Source of the DNA: Carya illinoinensis
Taxonomy: Eukaryota > Streptophyta > Magnoliopsida > Fagales > Juglandaceae
Direction of reading: 5' to 3'
Length of the DNA: 64,000 nt
NCBI RefSeq assembly: GCF_018687715.1
Contig: NC_056758.1
Coordinates: forward strand, 11,039,501-11,103,500
This document shows, piece by piece, positions 11,730 to 33,759 of this stretch. The position numbers were made by a program, and so were the translations under genes. Below the pieces are notes generated by a model, which saw nothing but the letters and a program-made list of their open reading frames with translations, was not told the origin of the DNA and did not search any database. Within the stretch, counting starts at the first letter, position 1. Every line of letters starts with the position of its first letter.

Positions 11730-13960
11730 GCTTGAGATAAAATTTGTAAAATCTTGGAAAAAAGAAAACCAGCCACAAAATAACTGACCCGAGAAAAAAA
11801 AAAGGAAAAAAAGAGAAAGAGAGACAATAAACGGAGAAAGAAGATACTGAAGAAGAAAGAAAAGTTTCTGGGAAGAAGAAAGAGAGAGAAAGAGGCCGGC
11901 TAATTTGCTTTTATACTTTTACTTATTTTTGATCCTCACGTTTACCTACCGCTTGTATATCGATTGTACCTAGCAAAATTATATTTTTTTCCTTTTATTT
12001 TCAAGTCTTTGACAAAAAATTGTATAAAATGATAAAATTAAATAGGTAATTAAGGAAGTTATTTAATCTAAGTTGTCTAAGTATATACTTAACTAATTAA
12101 GTAATTTAATTAAGTGTAATGTATATTAATATTTAATACCCTATTTTGAAATTCTTAACCTTCAATATTTTATATAATTTAAGCATAAATAATTAGGTTA
12201 GAAGAAAATTACAGAATTAATTGCTTTCAATATATACAACTACTTCAAAATTTATAAAAGATCATCTAAAATATTATTTTAAAAATATGAAAATCGAAAT
12301 TTCCTACTTTCTTAGATTGAAACTAATCGATTTCTAAATAGGTTCAACCCAGATCGATTAATACCAATCGATTTGGTTGATTTTTTCGATTCAGACTGAA
12401 ATTCTTTACACTCCTACATGCAGAAATCAAATTAAATTCTAATTTATTGCTCCCTCAAGTGAATTAATGGATTAGAGTTAATCACCTATCTAGTAAATTT
12501 GAAATGCTTGTTGGTCAACTTTACAAAGTGATTGAGTTATAAGAAGCCAAGTGCTCTTAGGTTTATGATTTAGTAGCATCCAAACTGATCTAGATGAAGA
12601 CCTAAAGGGGACTGAGTCGTCTTCTTCTTCTTGGAATATACAAGATGGAAAATTTCTAGTATGAGAGAAATCACTGTTGAAGTAAGTGTGAGAGCTTGAT
12701 ATATATATATATATATATCTTGTAATTTTACATGAAATCTCCATACCGGATTTCATCATCGAACCTGTGGATGTCCTCATTAGGATTGTGGATTTAAATC
12801 CAGTTCCAAACTATGTTAAATGGCATTAGTTCCTTCTATTCTTTTATATTTATATCATTTATGATATATAATTTTCAAATGTCCATATTCTTCAAACCAT
12901 TCAGTCACCTTTTGGAGAGGATTGAATGTCTATAAAGGCCTAAATCAACCTGGGCAGTCGAGTAGACTTGTTGCCCTTTGCATTTGTAAGAACAGGGACC
13001 AGCCTCAGAGGCCCAATTCATTGGTCCAATCCATCTCCCATATATACCAACAGGAAACCATTTGAAAGTTTTATTGAATAAGGACTGTTACTATTAGATT
13101 TATACATCAAATATACCCCTTATCCACATGATTGGATTTCGAATAGCAGATAAATCTACTAGCTCATAAGTAGTGAATTTATCACAAGCCTTATATATAC
13201 GGAAAGCTCAGGTATGAAGATCCATCTGATTCATTAGAATTGAAATAGTCATTTGAGCACTGACTTAGGCATCGGAGGCGTTCTCTCGAACCTCCAACCC
13301 ATCTTACTCTTTGGTTTTAGGAGATCATGTGTTGGTGGAAGTGAAACACGTCCAAAACACCATTAATCGCAATGTCAATAAAATGAAATTAACAAGTGCT
13401 ATTGCTTTGGCATTGTTAATTCAAAAAGTGACTAATAATCCAAAATTGACATGCTGTGAGGTGGCCTCTATGAAATATTAACAAACTGAATCAACCATAA
13501 GATCGAAGTAGTTGAAACATTTGAGGGTTAATGTCTGAATATGGCAAGAGGTAAGATTGGGTTTGTAATACATTGCAGCTAGATCTGGCCAAACCATTAA
13601 TATTTGGTACGTTTATTCTGAAATCTTTAGTGCATTTGGTAGGCATATTGAAGAAAGCGTGCATGCAAGGTAGTTGACTCTTGATTCAGACAATGCATGG
13701 CCGGTGATATAATCAATAACCAATATTAGATGAACACAGCTGATATTTGAACTACCAAAAACGCGTCTACCTAAATACAAAATTAAGGAACATTCATTGC
13801 ATGAAACTATATCGTGTACACCCACTTCAATTGTACCATAACAACATGCACGGCAACCACCGAAAATCAGAGAATTAGGGGGAAAAACAAAAAAACAAAA
13901 AAAAAAAAAGCTTGTTAACCTTGCTTTCTTTTGTTATTGTTATAAAATTTCAAGCATTTT
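10101..13960. other. Intergenic, microsatellites and short degenerate repeats
   Basis: No exon structure is convincing. Present are a T-run (10384-10401), a CT tract (10507-10522), a GA tract (11697-11727), a (TA)n run (about 12699-12717) and 'cgattt/accgatt' relics at 12300-12410. The stretch 10300-10760 is C/T-rich like a plant leader, but no reading frame follows. Confidence 0.45.
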
Positions 13961-13969
13961 CTTTTATAG

Positions 13970-14145
13970 AAATACTTCAGTCAAAAAATGATTATACAAA
14001 AATAATCTTACAAACTGACGTAGATTGATATGATTTGTCAGATTGTAAATTTACTTTTACTATAAAACAGATATAAGAGATCACATAAAAACATATCAAT
14101 TTGTAAGATTATTTTTATATAATCTATTTGTAGCTACAACAATCC
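13970..14145. mobile_element. MITE with inverted repeats around 'aaaaataatcttacaaa'
   Basis: The left arm contains 'acaaaaataatcttacaaa' and the right arm its inverted form 'tttgtaagattatttttat', each followed by 'ctga/gatatgat'-like sequence. The arms are 40-45 bp with some mismatches. A more decayed relative lies at 17500-17650 ('ttataaactgac', then 'gatacgtta'). Confidence 0.65.
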
Positions 14146-14986
14146 TGATCTTTCTTTTAAGATGCAATTTGGAACCTTTAGAGAAAGCAGAAATTTTCTG
14201 CAGAGATTCATTGATTTGCCCCTTAGATAATGAGCTCTCTCTCTATAAACAAGATTGACCTATAAGATAGGTGTTGTAGTTAGAGATATAACTGATCTGG
14301 TTTTTCGACAAATTTTAAGACCAAATTGATAGATATTAGTTTTAGAAATTTAACAATCAATACAGACTGATTCATTACCGAAATTGAAATATTTTTTTGA
14401 TCTTGATCCAGTTCAATCCAATTTTTCGATTTATCATTTATACGTATGACACTACATAAGACTTGAGGCCCGATTTCTCTTTAAATATATATATATATAC
14501 ATATATTTTAAAAACAAGTATTCTCAGAGTAACTTTTTTCATGTTTGATGCATGAGAAAATAGTAGGCTTGGCTGAAATTCTATACTGTCTACTTTTCTA
14601 GAATTTAGAATTAGACTTACCTCAAGTGTAAAAAAAAACCTGTCTGGTAAAGACGCTTTTTCATTTGAATATTATGTTCCAATAATGTGTTCTCCCTGTG
14701 TGATTAGACTAGCGTAACGTGAGCTGGCTTCATTCAATTATAAAAATTAATATTTCATCTTATATTCATTAGTATTGTAATATATAATATATATATTATA
14801 ATAGAAAGAAATTATATATAATATAAAATTTTAAAAATATATATACTAGTCTAGTTCGATTTAAAATATAAAAATTGATATTAAACCGATTTCAATTCTT
14901 AAGGATTGATAATGGATTCGACCGAACCCATAAATCTGGTTTGGTCCGTTCAGCCGATTAATTTTCAGGTCTATTTTTTTTTTTTG
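14146..14986. other. Intergenic, AT-rich with 'cggttcgatt' relics
   Basis: Two blocks in roughly opposite orientation (about 14285-14450 and 14845-14965) share 'tggtttttcga / ccgatttcaatt' type sequence and surround AT-rich DNA. They resemble the ends of the foldback insert at 2785-3805. Nothing coding is visible. Confidence 0.4.
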
Positions 14987-15187
14987 GAAAAATTTATTTG
15001 TCATCCTCACACTTTACACATCATATTTATTTTAATTTTTTTTTATTTTTTCTATAATAAATATGTAGTGTGTGGATGATAAATAAAATAATTTAATTAG
15101 TTTAATAAGAATAAAATAAAATAAAAAATAAAAAATAATATTTTAATATATAAAGTGTGTAGTGTAGGATGATGTGTAGTATTTCTC
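14987..15187. mobile_element. MITE, 'gaaaaatttatttgtcatcc' family
   Basis: It starts 'gaaaaatttatttgtcatcc' and ends with a related inverted sequence ('ggatgatgtgtagtatttctc'). The same terminal sequence bounds the MITE at 23503-23672, so the two belong together. Terminal 'GAGAAAT' with a 9-bp target duplication is Mutator-like; here the flanks are T-runs, so the duplication cannot be judged. Confidence 0.7.
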
Positions 15188-15617
15188 TTTTTTTTTTTTT
15201 TCAACCCTACCTGTGGTGATCAAGAGATTGCATCATAATGGATTATAATCCCGTCAAGTTCGTATCCAAACTAAAGGATCTCCGGTGAGAGAGTGATAAA
15301 CATATAAAGTAAGTTTTATAATATTTATTAATATTATTTAATATCGCTCATTTTATCTACGAATCTCTCTCCTACCTATAGTCCATAAGGTAGGACAAGG
15401 AGTACTTGAGAATTTTTTGGCATCATAAATTATTCATTTGATACAAGGTGAACGGTGCCGACTGCCGACATAGAATTCACTCCACTTATCGCGTTGTTGT
15501 CAATGAAAAAGTTACGAAGTCGTATTCAAAGATTAACAAAGATATATATTAATAGAACATAAACCTAAACAAAAACTGTACGTTTATGGGTGACCATGTG
15601 CAGGTAATTATATATTA

Positions 15618-15806
15618 CAATGAATAAATAATATTTACAGTCGTAAAGTTCATAAATGTCGCATAATTTTTTTAAAAAAATATAAATAAATATAAAATTT
15701 ACATAAAAAAATTAATTTTTTATTAATAAACTTTATTTTTTTTCAAAGTAAATATTTGACGCTTGTGTTCTTTACGACTAAATGTAGCATAAGTCATTAT
15801 AGATAA
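15618..15806. mobile_element. MITE, 'acagtcgt...' family, copy 1
   Basis: The left arm has 'tttacagtcgtaaag' and the right arm inverted 'ctttacgactaaatgtagc', with 'gacgcttgtg' just inside. The same arrangement ('acagtcgtg', 'gcaagcgtc') is found at 63687-63856. The interior is A/T only. Ends are approximate. Confidence 0.65.
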
Positions 15807-16464
15807 TATTCAAATTGCTGTTAAGGGATACCGTAACAAAAGTACCATTAATCCAAAAGGGGCTTGTTTCTTCATTAATGGGCACAAAGGAAGATGAATC
15901 CGTATCGACAAGAACACTTTGATCATGGTAATTGATTATAACAATGCTATAATTTGCAAAGTTTGTGGCCCTTGATTCCCACCTGTTTGACTTGTCTTAT
16001 GTTTGCCTTTTGTAAGGCAGTCATGATTGAACTTTTTCTATGGTAATTTCCTTTTCTTTTTGGGAGAAAGACCATCTCTATTGGTGGGGCTTTGGCACCA
16101 ACCTCGTTTATTTCCAACAATCAAAATATTAGTTAAAACAATGGTGAAGCTCTTGGAAAGCAAAAAAATATATCTGAATTAAGGGCCACTTATATAACTT
16201 ATTATAAATATTCATTTTTCTTGACAATACGAAGGAACTATATATATATATATATACTTTGACCGTGATGTGTGTGGTTCATCATGTGCTTGATATATTT
16301 GAGAGATAACTGAGAAGAAAGGTGGACCTAGACACTATGATTTTCTAAATTGGAGAATCCAATTGAGTGAGGAGTAGTGCCTGTTAGGGAGAGAAGAGCA
16401 CCAACAATAACTTAGAGGGAAGAGAGCACGACTTGAAAGTTTAATTAGAGTTAGTTTTGCTATA
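15807..16464. other. Intergenic, nothing recognised
   Basis: AT-rich DNA with a (TA)n run at about 16239-16256. No gene or repeat pair is visible. Confidence 0.4.
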
Positions 16465-16745
16465 CTAAGGCTTTGTTTGGAATTTAAACTGAACTGAAAT
16501 CAATTTAATTCAATCTAATTTTAAACTGAATCTAATATTTAAATACTTAATTTTCAAATCACTAAACTCATCTCAACTTATTAAACTCATCTTAACTTAA
16601 AATTTTTTTACACGTGATACCCACAACTCTTGTCAACTTCTCATAATACATCTAAATTTATCTTAAATGAGTTTTATAATATTCACTTCACATCTCAACT
16701 TAGTATTATTCATAAAAAATTTAGTTCAATATCTAAACGGAACTT
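16465..16745. repeat. MITE-like dispersed repeat, 'ggctttgtttgga' family
   Basis: It starts 'aaggctttgtttgga' and ends 'tatctaaacggaac', with 'catctcaactta' blocks inside. Related sequence ('gtgtttggtta', 'ctcatctcatt') occurs at 59605-59830, 59895-60320 and, in the other orientation, 33095-33450. This is a multi-copy non-coding family in the window. Confidence 0.55.
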
Positions 16746-18379
16746 CTATATATAATTTTTGAAGTTATAAGTTTCATATATTTTTTTAAAAATAATTTAT
16801 TCAGAGAAGTGCAGAAGACTTGCTTACTATTCAATTGTAGAAATTATTATTATTATTTTACTTTTAGAAAATAAAAGCGTTTTTTTTTTTTTCCTTTATT
16901 TTTTTATTTAACTCGGAACGAGATAAAAAAAGAAAGAATTTATTATCTACCAAACACCCATATTCTTCCGCGGGACCCACAGCCTAAAGACGACATAGCA
17001 CGTCCATTCCGCAGCTGACAAAAATTGTTCAATTACAAGGTTCTTTTTGGGCAATTGGTAAACTGACGAGGTCTTTTTAGTCTTTCCAATAAAATAAAAA
17101 GTGGCCGGATAATAAGCCTCGTGATTGAAGACAGTTGGTTTTGAAAATCAAGAAGGGATATTGGCGTGGGCCGTGGGGGTCCACACTCGTTTGGTTTCTC
17201 CTGTCGGCTTTTCCTGCCTCCACGGCTTAAACCATATTTACTATATTTTAATAAATAAACATATAATTAAATAAATGAGATGATAATACAAATAAATAAA
17301 TAAATAGAAAAAATTTAAATAAATAAATAGGAAAAAAAATTAATGATTTCCTTATTTAGTACCATTGGATTAAACTGTACTTGATCCTTATGATACATGA
17401 TATATTTTCATTTGGATCTAGTGAACATAATATTACCTTTTCTTTTCTTAGTACCATTTGATTTGAGTGTTGAAGAAAAAGAACAAAGTCAAAGATAAAT
17501 GTTACAGTTATAAATAAATTATATAAAAATAAATTTATAAACTGACATTATTTCATATGATACGTTAAATCTATTTTATAATAAATATAAATTTACAATC
17601 TAACGTACCATTTTAAATTATGTGAATTTGTAAATTTATTTAATTAGAAAGCCAATGGCCTATGTTTTCACTTCTACTAACTAAGGATTATGGAAAAGAG
17701 GTAGTAGAAATCTTTTGCAGTAAGTCCAAACTAACAAAATGCAGCACAAATCACTTTATCATGACTTTTAGTTATGGATTGCTTTAAGCAACTTCCCCTT
17801 GTAGGAAATGGGATAGTCAAGTCATTGATCCAATAATTTTTTTTTTTTTTTTGTATTATATTTATTGGTTTGGGTTGAATATTATAATTTTTTATAATTA
17901 TTGTATCCTGTAACTGTTAAAATACATCTATAATATGTTTACTTAAAAAAAAAAAAAATTCTATACGGATAAAATTTTATTGATATGGAAAGTAAGTCTA
18001 CAATATTATTATCTTGTGAAAGTGGTGCTGTCCATTTTTGTATACCCATCTCTATTTTGTTTTGAGTTTTTAAATTTGATTAATACAAAAATTTTAAAAT
18101 ATCTTTTTGATCTAAATTAAATTATTAAATTAAAAATATTATTATTTAGCAGACACGATATTAAACGACTAATAATTTAAGAAAATAAATTATACTTCTA
18201 GAAGAGAGTAAATGAAAAAAAATAAGAAAAAATAGAAGAGGAAGATAAAGCAATAAATGAATAATAAATAATGAAAAAGCTTACTGAACTTCTTTTTCCT
18301 CCTCTTTGCTCAGTCTTTAACTAACAGAAGTAGTCTTCCAACAATCTCACTTCTCTCCTTTTCATTCTCAGTTTGACCC
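16746..18379. other. Intergenic and upstream region of the NEK gene
   Basis: A GC-richer block at 16960-17240 stands out in AT-rich DNA. A decayed MITE relative of 13970-14145 is at 17500-17650. T- and A-runs occur at 17840-17852 and 17946-17958. No ORF with recognisable domains is seen. The last few hundred bases should hold the NEK promoter, but no TATA box is convincing. Confidence 0.4.
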
Positions 18380-28556
<10,177 letters not shown>

Positions 28557-29320
28557 CACCAATCAACTGCCACCACATGTACTATAAATTTAGCTGTAAC
28601 AATCTATAGGGCCTCTATTTGTTTTTGACATGTCGAGGTACTAGGAGCTCAGGCAGATATGCTGACATAGCAGTTTTTTGTTAGATTTACACGACTCTTC
28701 CATGTTCTCCATGCTTCTGTTTCATGATTTTCATTAAGATGGGTAATTGGTACGATATCATGGTATGTATTTAGCTTGACAAAATGTGGAGGAAATAGAA
28801 TTGTTGTGATATGTACAACTGTTTCCGATTAGTACAAGGATCCTCTGTAGTTGAGCTTCAAGTGAAGAATATCCAGCAACTGGGCTAGGCTCCAATTCAC
28901 ATCATGTATGGCTGCAGCTTTTCAATTCTTCACCGTACGACAGTGCAAGTGCGATGCACTGAGAAAAGAATCGTACGCAAATCTACACAAGGTTGAATTC
29001 CCATCCTCCCTTGTAGTTACAGTTCATTTATTAATCTTTTCTGGTTGAAGCTTAAAGTATTTTGTACCTTCTCTTCTAAGTTCCTCAATTGGTGATGGTG
29101 ATGATGACTTTCTAGTACATTGTCAAATGGGGCTGCACCATTCATTAATGAAAGGAATTAGACAACAATAGTAAAAGGGTATAAGAGTGCAAGCGAGAAT
29201 ATTTCTTTGGGAAAAATTATATTTGCAAGCTGGGGTAGAGTACACATTTTGAAATCAGTTATGTGAAGGGTGTGCCCTTTATACCAGTTTCCAAGTAAAA
29301 TAACTCTCTCCATTGATTTC
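28557..29320. other. 3' flank between convergent NEK and IQD genes
   Basis: The space is 764 bp. The first few hundred bases should be the NEK 3' UTR. The right end (about 29200-29320) should belong to the IQD 3' UTR, whose reading frame stops at 29321. No canonical AATAAA signal was clear. No other gene is seen. Confidence 0.5.
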
Positions 29321-30803
29321 TTACCTCATATGCATCAAGAGATGTGTGGTGGTTGGAATGACTACTTGTTGGTGTAACTGAATCAAACTTGTAGGAGGAT
29401 CTTGTTGATCGATACAGCTTGACAAACCAGGGATCATGGTTTGCATGGCCAACGCGTTTGGAGCGTGAAGATGAACGTCCTCACATTTGATTATCCAGTG
29501 GGACACATGTTTCGTCTGTTGATTCCCTTTGCCTATTTTTCTGCCTAATGCTACTCTTCGGACGTTGCTTTGGTTCACTCTGTGACCTGACTTTAGCACT
29601 AGAGGATTCTGTCTTGGCCATGTAATTTGGTGTGAATGGGTCATGGCCATGAGATATGTGGGTATATAATGTTGGGGGCTGTTATTTGCAGTAAATGAGT
29701 ATTCCTCATATGGATTTTCTCGCCTTCTGCTCGAAAGATCTTCCGAATAATATGTTGGAAAATCATCCTCTATCTTTTCGATTTGTGAATGATTCAGATA
29801 GTTACTTTTGCACTTTGAGACTCCCTGGGAATGTTGGAGATTCATATCCATTTTCTCCTGCATAAAGAAGGCCATGCTGTAAGTAAGCAACTGAAAAAAT
29901 TCAGATCATGGCATTTAGGTATGTTGCAGCAGGTAATGACCTTTCTAAGACCTTGACACTTGTTTGGTTTGTTAGAAATGACAGAAGACGAAAAGAAAAT
30001 GAAATAAATGAAACTCTGGTATACATAATACAGAGTTGTAGCACTCTGATGTAGATAAATAAAATATTGCGAGTAGGATAAAATGCAAACAAAATGAGGT
30101 TTACTCTGCGTATTCTTCTGAGCTCATTGTCCAGAGTAAAATTCCTATGAATTGATGGTTGCTTTTTGACATGAAGATGTGCTTCCTCGGCCATCTGGAT
30201 TCTCTGAACCCTTGCTCTAACTTGAATAGATATCAACGCATGCATGCGCTGCAGAGTAGCATTTGTTTGTTTCCTTACCTGATGACCCCTTACAAGTGCT
30301 TGTAACTTGACCAGTCCTCTTAAAGCAGACAACGCTTTCCTTGCCTGACACAACAACATAGGCAGATCAGATCATTGAAATAACATAGTAATGAAAGTTT
30401 GTTGGAATCAACATGTGAATGTTCAGATGAAAGTTGATACCAAATAAGAACGGAAGACAGCTTGAATCTTTGTGGCAGCTGCATATTCAACATCTGCAAT
30501 TAACACAGCATGATTCTGCAGAACTTCATTTTCTGCACTGGCCTGCACTGGAAGCTTGGTAGTGTCAAATGAATAAAATGATTTAGAATATTTATGAGAT
30601 GTCTTTTTGCCAGATGCTGTTCCAAAACTCCATCTTCGCCTTGTTCTAGGAGTCCCCGGCTGGCAATCTGTTTTGTTATGTACATGCTCAGCCGGAAAAG
30701 TTGCATCAATTTTCTTGTATTTCTTCTCCCTTTTCCCTACCAAAAAGTTTCTGATCCATTTGCTTACCTTTCCCATCTTTTGCCACATCTTCTCAAGTCC
30801 CAT
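29321..30803 (-). CDS. IQD: IQ67-domain calmodulin-binding protein, last exon damaged
   Basis: Minus-strand exons: 30776-30441 (an upstream in-frame ATG is at 30803), 30344-30105, 29857-29321, all phase-0 introns. The start at 30776 gives MGKVSKWIRNFLVGK, the usual IQD N terminus. The IQ67 domain straddles intron 1 (ATKIQAVFRSYL / ARKALSALRGLVKLQALV), with the typical split of the first IQ motif, and carries further IQ repeats to RVQRIQMAEE. IQD proteins bind calmodulin and act at microtubules and membranes as scaffolds; location here is not shown. As written the product is about 370 aa. In exon 3 the family motif TPNYMAKTESS and the tail to YKFDSVTPTSSHSNHHTS lie in another frame after a run of five C (29678-29674, minus strand), and that frame has a TGA at 29483-29481. 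The usual Ala-rich linker before the IQ domain is short. Either a decaying gene or an assembly error. Confidence 0.85.
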
Positions 30804-31650
30804 GTGTCTAACAAAAGGTTGTGAGTAAATTTAGCATCGAAGAAATTCAGAGTTTGTCCTCTTTAACCTTGTACTCTGCTGATATCCTTGTTTTTATATA
30901 ATCAGTTAAGACCTGTTGACTTGAAAATCCATGTTATAATATGGAAGCTTGTTTAATTTGACTCTGTCGTGTATCTGCGGTATTATGCCATATGTTATTG
31001 ACTTTGGCCTGCAATATCCCTGATTAAGCCATTTGCCACTTTGAACATTAATATCAAAGATTCTTTTTTCTGTGTTGAGCTTTCTCAACAGTTCAACTAT
31101 TGTTCTTTGCTGAATTCAAAAATTTTATGTACAGTCACTTTTGTATACTCATTTATCTTAAGAACTCAACTAATAAAAAAAAGTCTTTATGACGATACAT
31201 ATATAATTTTGAAGGAAAAACTTTATTTCAGTTGTGCCATGCAATCCATTCTACCATTGAAGGATCATAAATTTGGTTATTTAAATTTAAAATAATATTC
31301 AAAGGTCATCACGTCGATCAATATTTCTTTTATATTTAATTTATTTAAATTAGTAATCGAAAAAGATGGCATTTAAACAACTCATAATCAAACATTAAAC
31401 ATAATAAATAAATAAATATATAAATAATTTAAGAAAATTTCTACTGTGAATGGGCATGCAACTAGTATCCTAAAAACTTAGTAAATATGAGAGTTGGATG
31501 ACGGGCCCCCACAACCTAATCTGTCTGCCCTATCCACTCATCCCACTAGGGGATGGGTGAGCAACTTGCTTGCCTTGGTTGTGGGTGTGGGTGCAGGTGC
31601 GGGTGTGAGTGGGTTTCTAACTAAAAAACACACATACATGATGGGGGATG
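30804..31650. other. IQD upstream region, nothing else recognised
   Basis: The region should contain the IQD promoter and leader. It is ordinary AT-rich DNA apart from C/T-rich stretches. At 31500-31670 there are G/C-rich 'gatgggtggg / tcacccacc' sequences that can pair with each other (about 31649-31671). Confidence 0.4.
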
Positions 31651-31828
31651 GGTGGGTAGCCTCACCCACCTATATAATATAAAAGAAATCTTAGATATAA
31701 ATACACATTTTTTTGTCTCTCATTTTTTTCCTCTAAGCCTCCAGGCCACCATCCTCCCCTTTCTCCTTTCGACAGATTCTCTCTCTCTCTTCTCTTATCC
31801 CAGACAATCTTATTCTCCTCTTGTCTTG

Positions 31829-32005
31829 ATGTCTCGTTCCCATGCTCCTCTTCTTATTTCTTGTGTTCTTCTACTGTTATTCTCCTCCTTCTCTTCCTCT
31901 TCCTTCCTCGTCAGTGCAAGACCTGCGATCATGGTCGTGGGTTGCTCAAGTCAGAAACCCACAACCATGGCCACTCATCACTCAGCTTTTAGTCTCGGGA
32001 TCTAG
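31829..32005 (+). CDS. Possible 58-aa secreted peptide
   Basis: The ATG at 31829 opens 58 codons. The first 30 or so residues look like a signal peptide: MSRSHAPLLISCVLLLLFSS, then Ser-rich to 'LVSARP'. The rest is short and holds one Cys. A TATA-like TATATAATATAAAA lies at about 31671-31684, followed by a C/T-rich leader, which fits a real promoter. I do not recognise the peptide family. The 3' half overlaps an inverted repeat (31930-31969). It may be a small signalling peptide, the first exon of a longer gene, or chance. Confidence 0.3.
   Translation: MSRSHAPLLISCVLLLLFSSFSSSSFLVSARPAIMVVGCSSQKPTTMATHHSAFSLGI
31930..31969. repeat. 14-bp inverted repeat (hairpin)
   Basis: Arms CATGGTCGTGGGTT (31930-31943) and AACCCACAACCATG (31956-31969) pair at 13 of 14 positions around a 12-base loop. 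It lies inside the possible secreted-peptide frame. Confidence 0.8.
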
Positions 32006-33090
32006 TGGTTTCTACACATGGAGAGCCACAACGGTTGCTCTTCGAGCATAGTTCTAGTATTTTTCCACGTATGTTTTTTGCTTTGTTACTATGGATTGAG
32101 CCACTTGTCTGCTTATCGAACAAAGGGACTATAGAGCATAAGGGGGAGGGGACAAGATGTGTGTGTGTGTGTGTTTTTTTTTTGGGCGGGGTGGGGGGGC
32201 ATGCTTCATTCTTGAAATTAATAATCATAGCATGCTTCTTCAAGATTTGTTACTTTTCTAGGCCTTTATGGCCTGAAGTGCCCCATCCTGCGTATGTTGG
32301 TGGCCATGCTTGGCTGCTAGGTAGGTCGATTAGCCTACGAGCCATCTAGCCACCTGTAAGCCTCGATGGGTTATAGGTTCATTGAGTCCACAACTCTTTT
32401 ATTAAGCCCATTTTTGCATTTTACAGCTCATAATGGCTTCCAACCCATTTCTCTAGTAATTTCTACATCATTTTTCAAATAAAATTTATAACTAAAATAT
32501 TAAAAATTAATTTAAAACTAGTTTCAATCCCTAAATAAAGTTTATAAGAATAACAAATTCACATCACAATTGTTACGATAAAATTATACTTAAAAAACCC
32601 AAATGTTGATAACTTGATATTTGTAAAGTCTAAGATGCCACCATAGAAAACCTTGAAAAGAAAAACGAAAATAACTAATGAAAATGAGAATACAGTGTCT
32701 CAAAACCAAAGGAAACTCAATTAGGAAAAAGAAGATAAATATTAAATTTATGGAATGTATTAACAAATCATATATGCATGAATATGTGCACCAAGTAGAT
32801 TGAGGTTGAGTCATTTTTCATGAATTTGAGCGTACTTCAAAAATATTTTTTGATAAGAATTACTAAACAATTTACAGCAAGAAATGAATTAAGAGCAATT
32901 ACCACTTCCATCCTAATCGTCTTTATGCTTATAGCCATTTACAAAATGTCAAAATCTGCCACCTCCCAAATCTCAATCAGCTTGGCTTTAATCTAATTCT
33001 GAATGCAAATCTAAGTCTTTATTGTGTTAGGAAACAATGAACTCCTGCGTGGATCCAATATGCATCTTTAGTGCTAAACGTAGACTCTAA
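32006..33090. other. Intergenic, nothing recognised
   Basis: There is a (TG)n run (about 32158-32172) followed by T- and G-runs. The remainder is AT-rich without coding signs. Confidence 0.4.
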
Positions 33091-33094
33091 GGGC

Positions 33095-33450
33095 AGGTTT
33101 AGGAAGTGAGATGAAATGAGAATTTGGTGAATAATAGAAAGATAGTTTATGAATAGTAGTGAGATAGTTTGAGTTGAGTATTTTTTAGGTTTTGGGAAAG
33201 GAGAGAAAAAGTTGACTAAAAAATATTATAAAGTTAAAATATTGTAAGAATATAGTTTTATAATATTATTTTTGTTTTGGGATTTAAAAAAATTGTAATT
33301 GTTTTTTTATTTTTTATTTGAAAGTTTGAAAAAGTTCTAATGGTTAATTTGAAAATTTTGTATTTCAATTATGTTTGAGAATAAGATGAGATAAGATAAA
33401 ATAAGATCAGATGATAATTTTATTTCTCATCTTAGGCCGGCCCAAACCTG
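33095..33450. repeat. MITE-like dispersed repeat, 'gagatgaaatgaga' family
   Basis: It runs from 'gggcaggtttaggaagtgag' to 'ttaggccggcccaaacctgt' with short inverted ends (GGCAGGTTTAGG / CCCAAACCTGTCC) and 'gagatgagataagat' blocks. The sequence at 59895-60320 is a reverse-complement relative. Confidence 0.65.
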
Positions 33451-33759
33451 TCCTAAGACTACTGTAGAAATAGGAAGAACCAAAATACTATGGGTTATCT
33501 TTTTGATGATAAGATATTTGATGACCTTATTTTCAACCAACCTAAAATATAAAAAATCTTTCACATATCGGTGTAATCCACCGACAAATATCTTTCAAAC
33601 TATGTTTTTGCTGTCTAAATTCTTCTTTTGTTCATGTATATTGCCAAACCGCATTCACCACTTGCACTTTCTTATCATATCGACATGGGTAGGAGGGGAA
33701 GAGGTGGATGATGTGACCTTTGTATTAACCTCCTTGAATGGACAAACTCATCATTAAAC

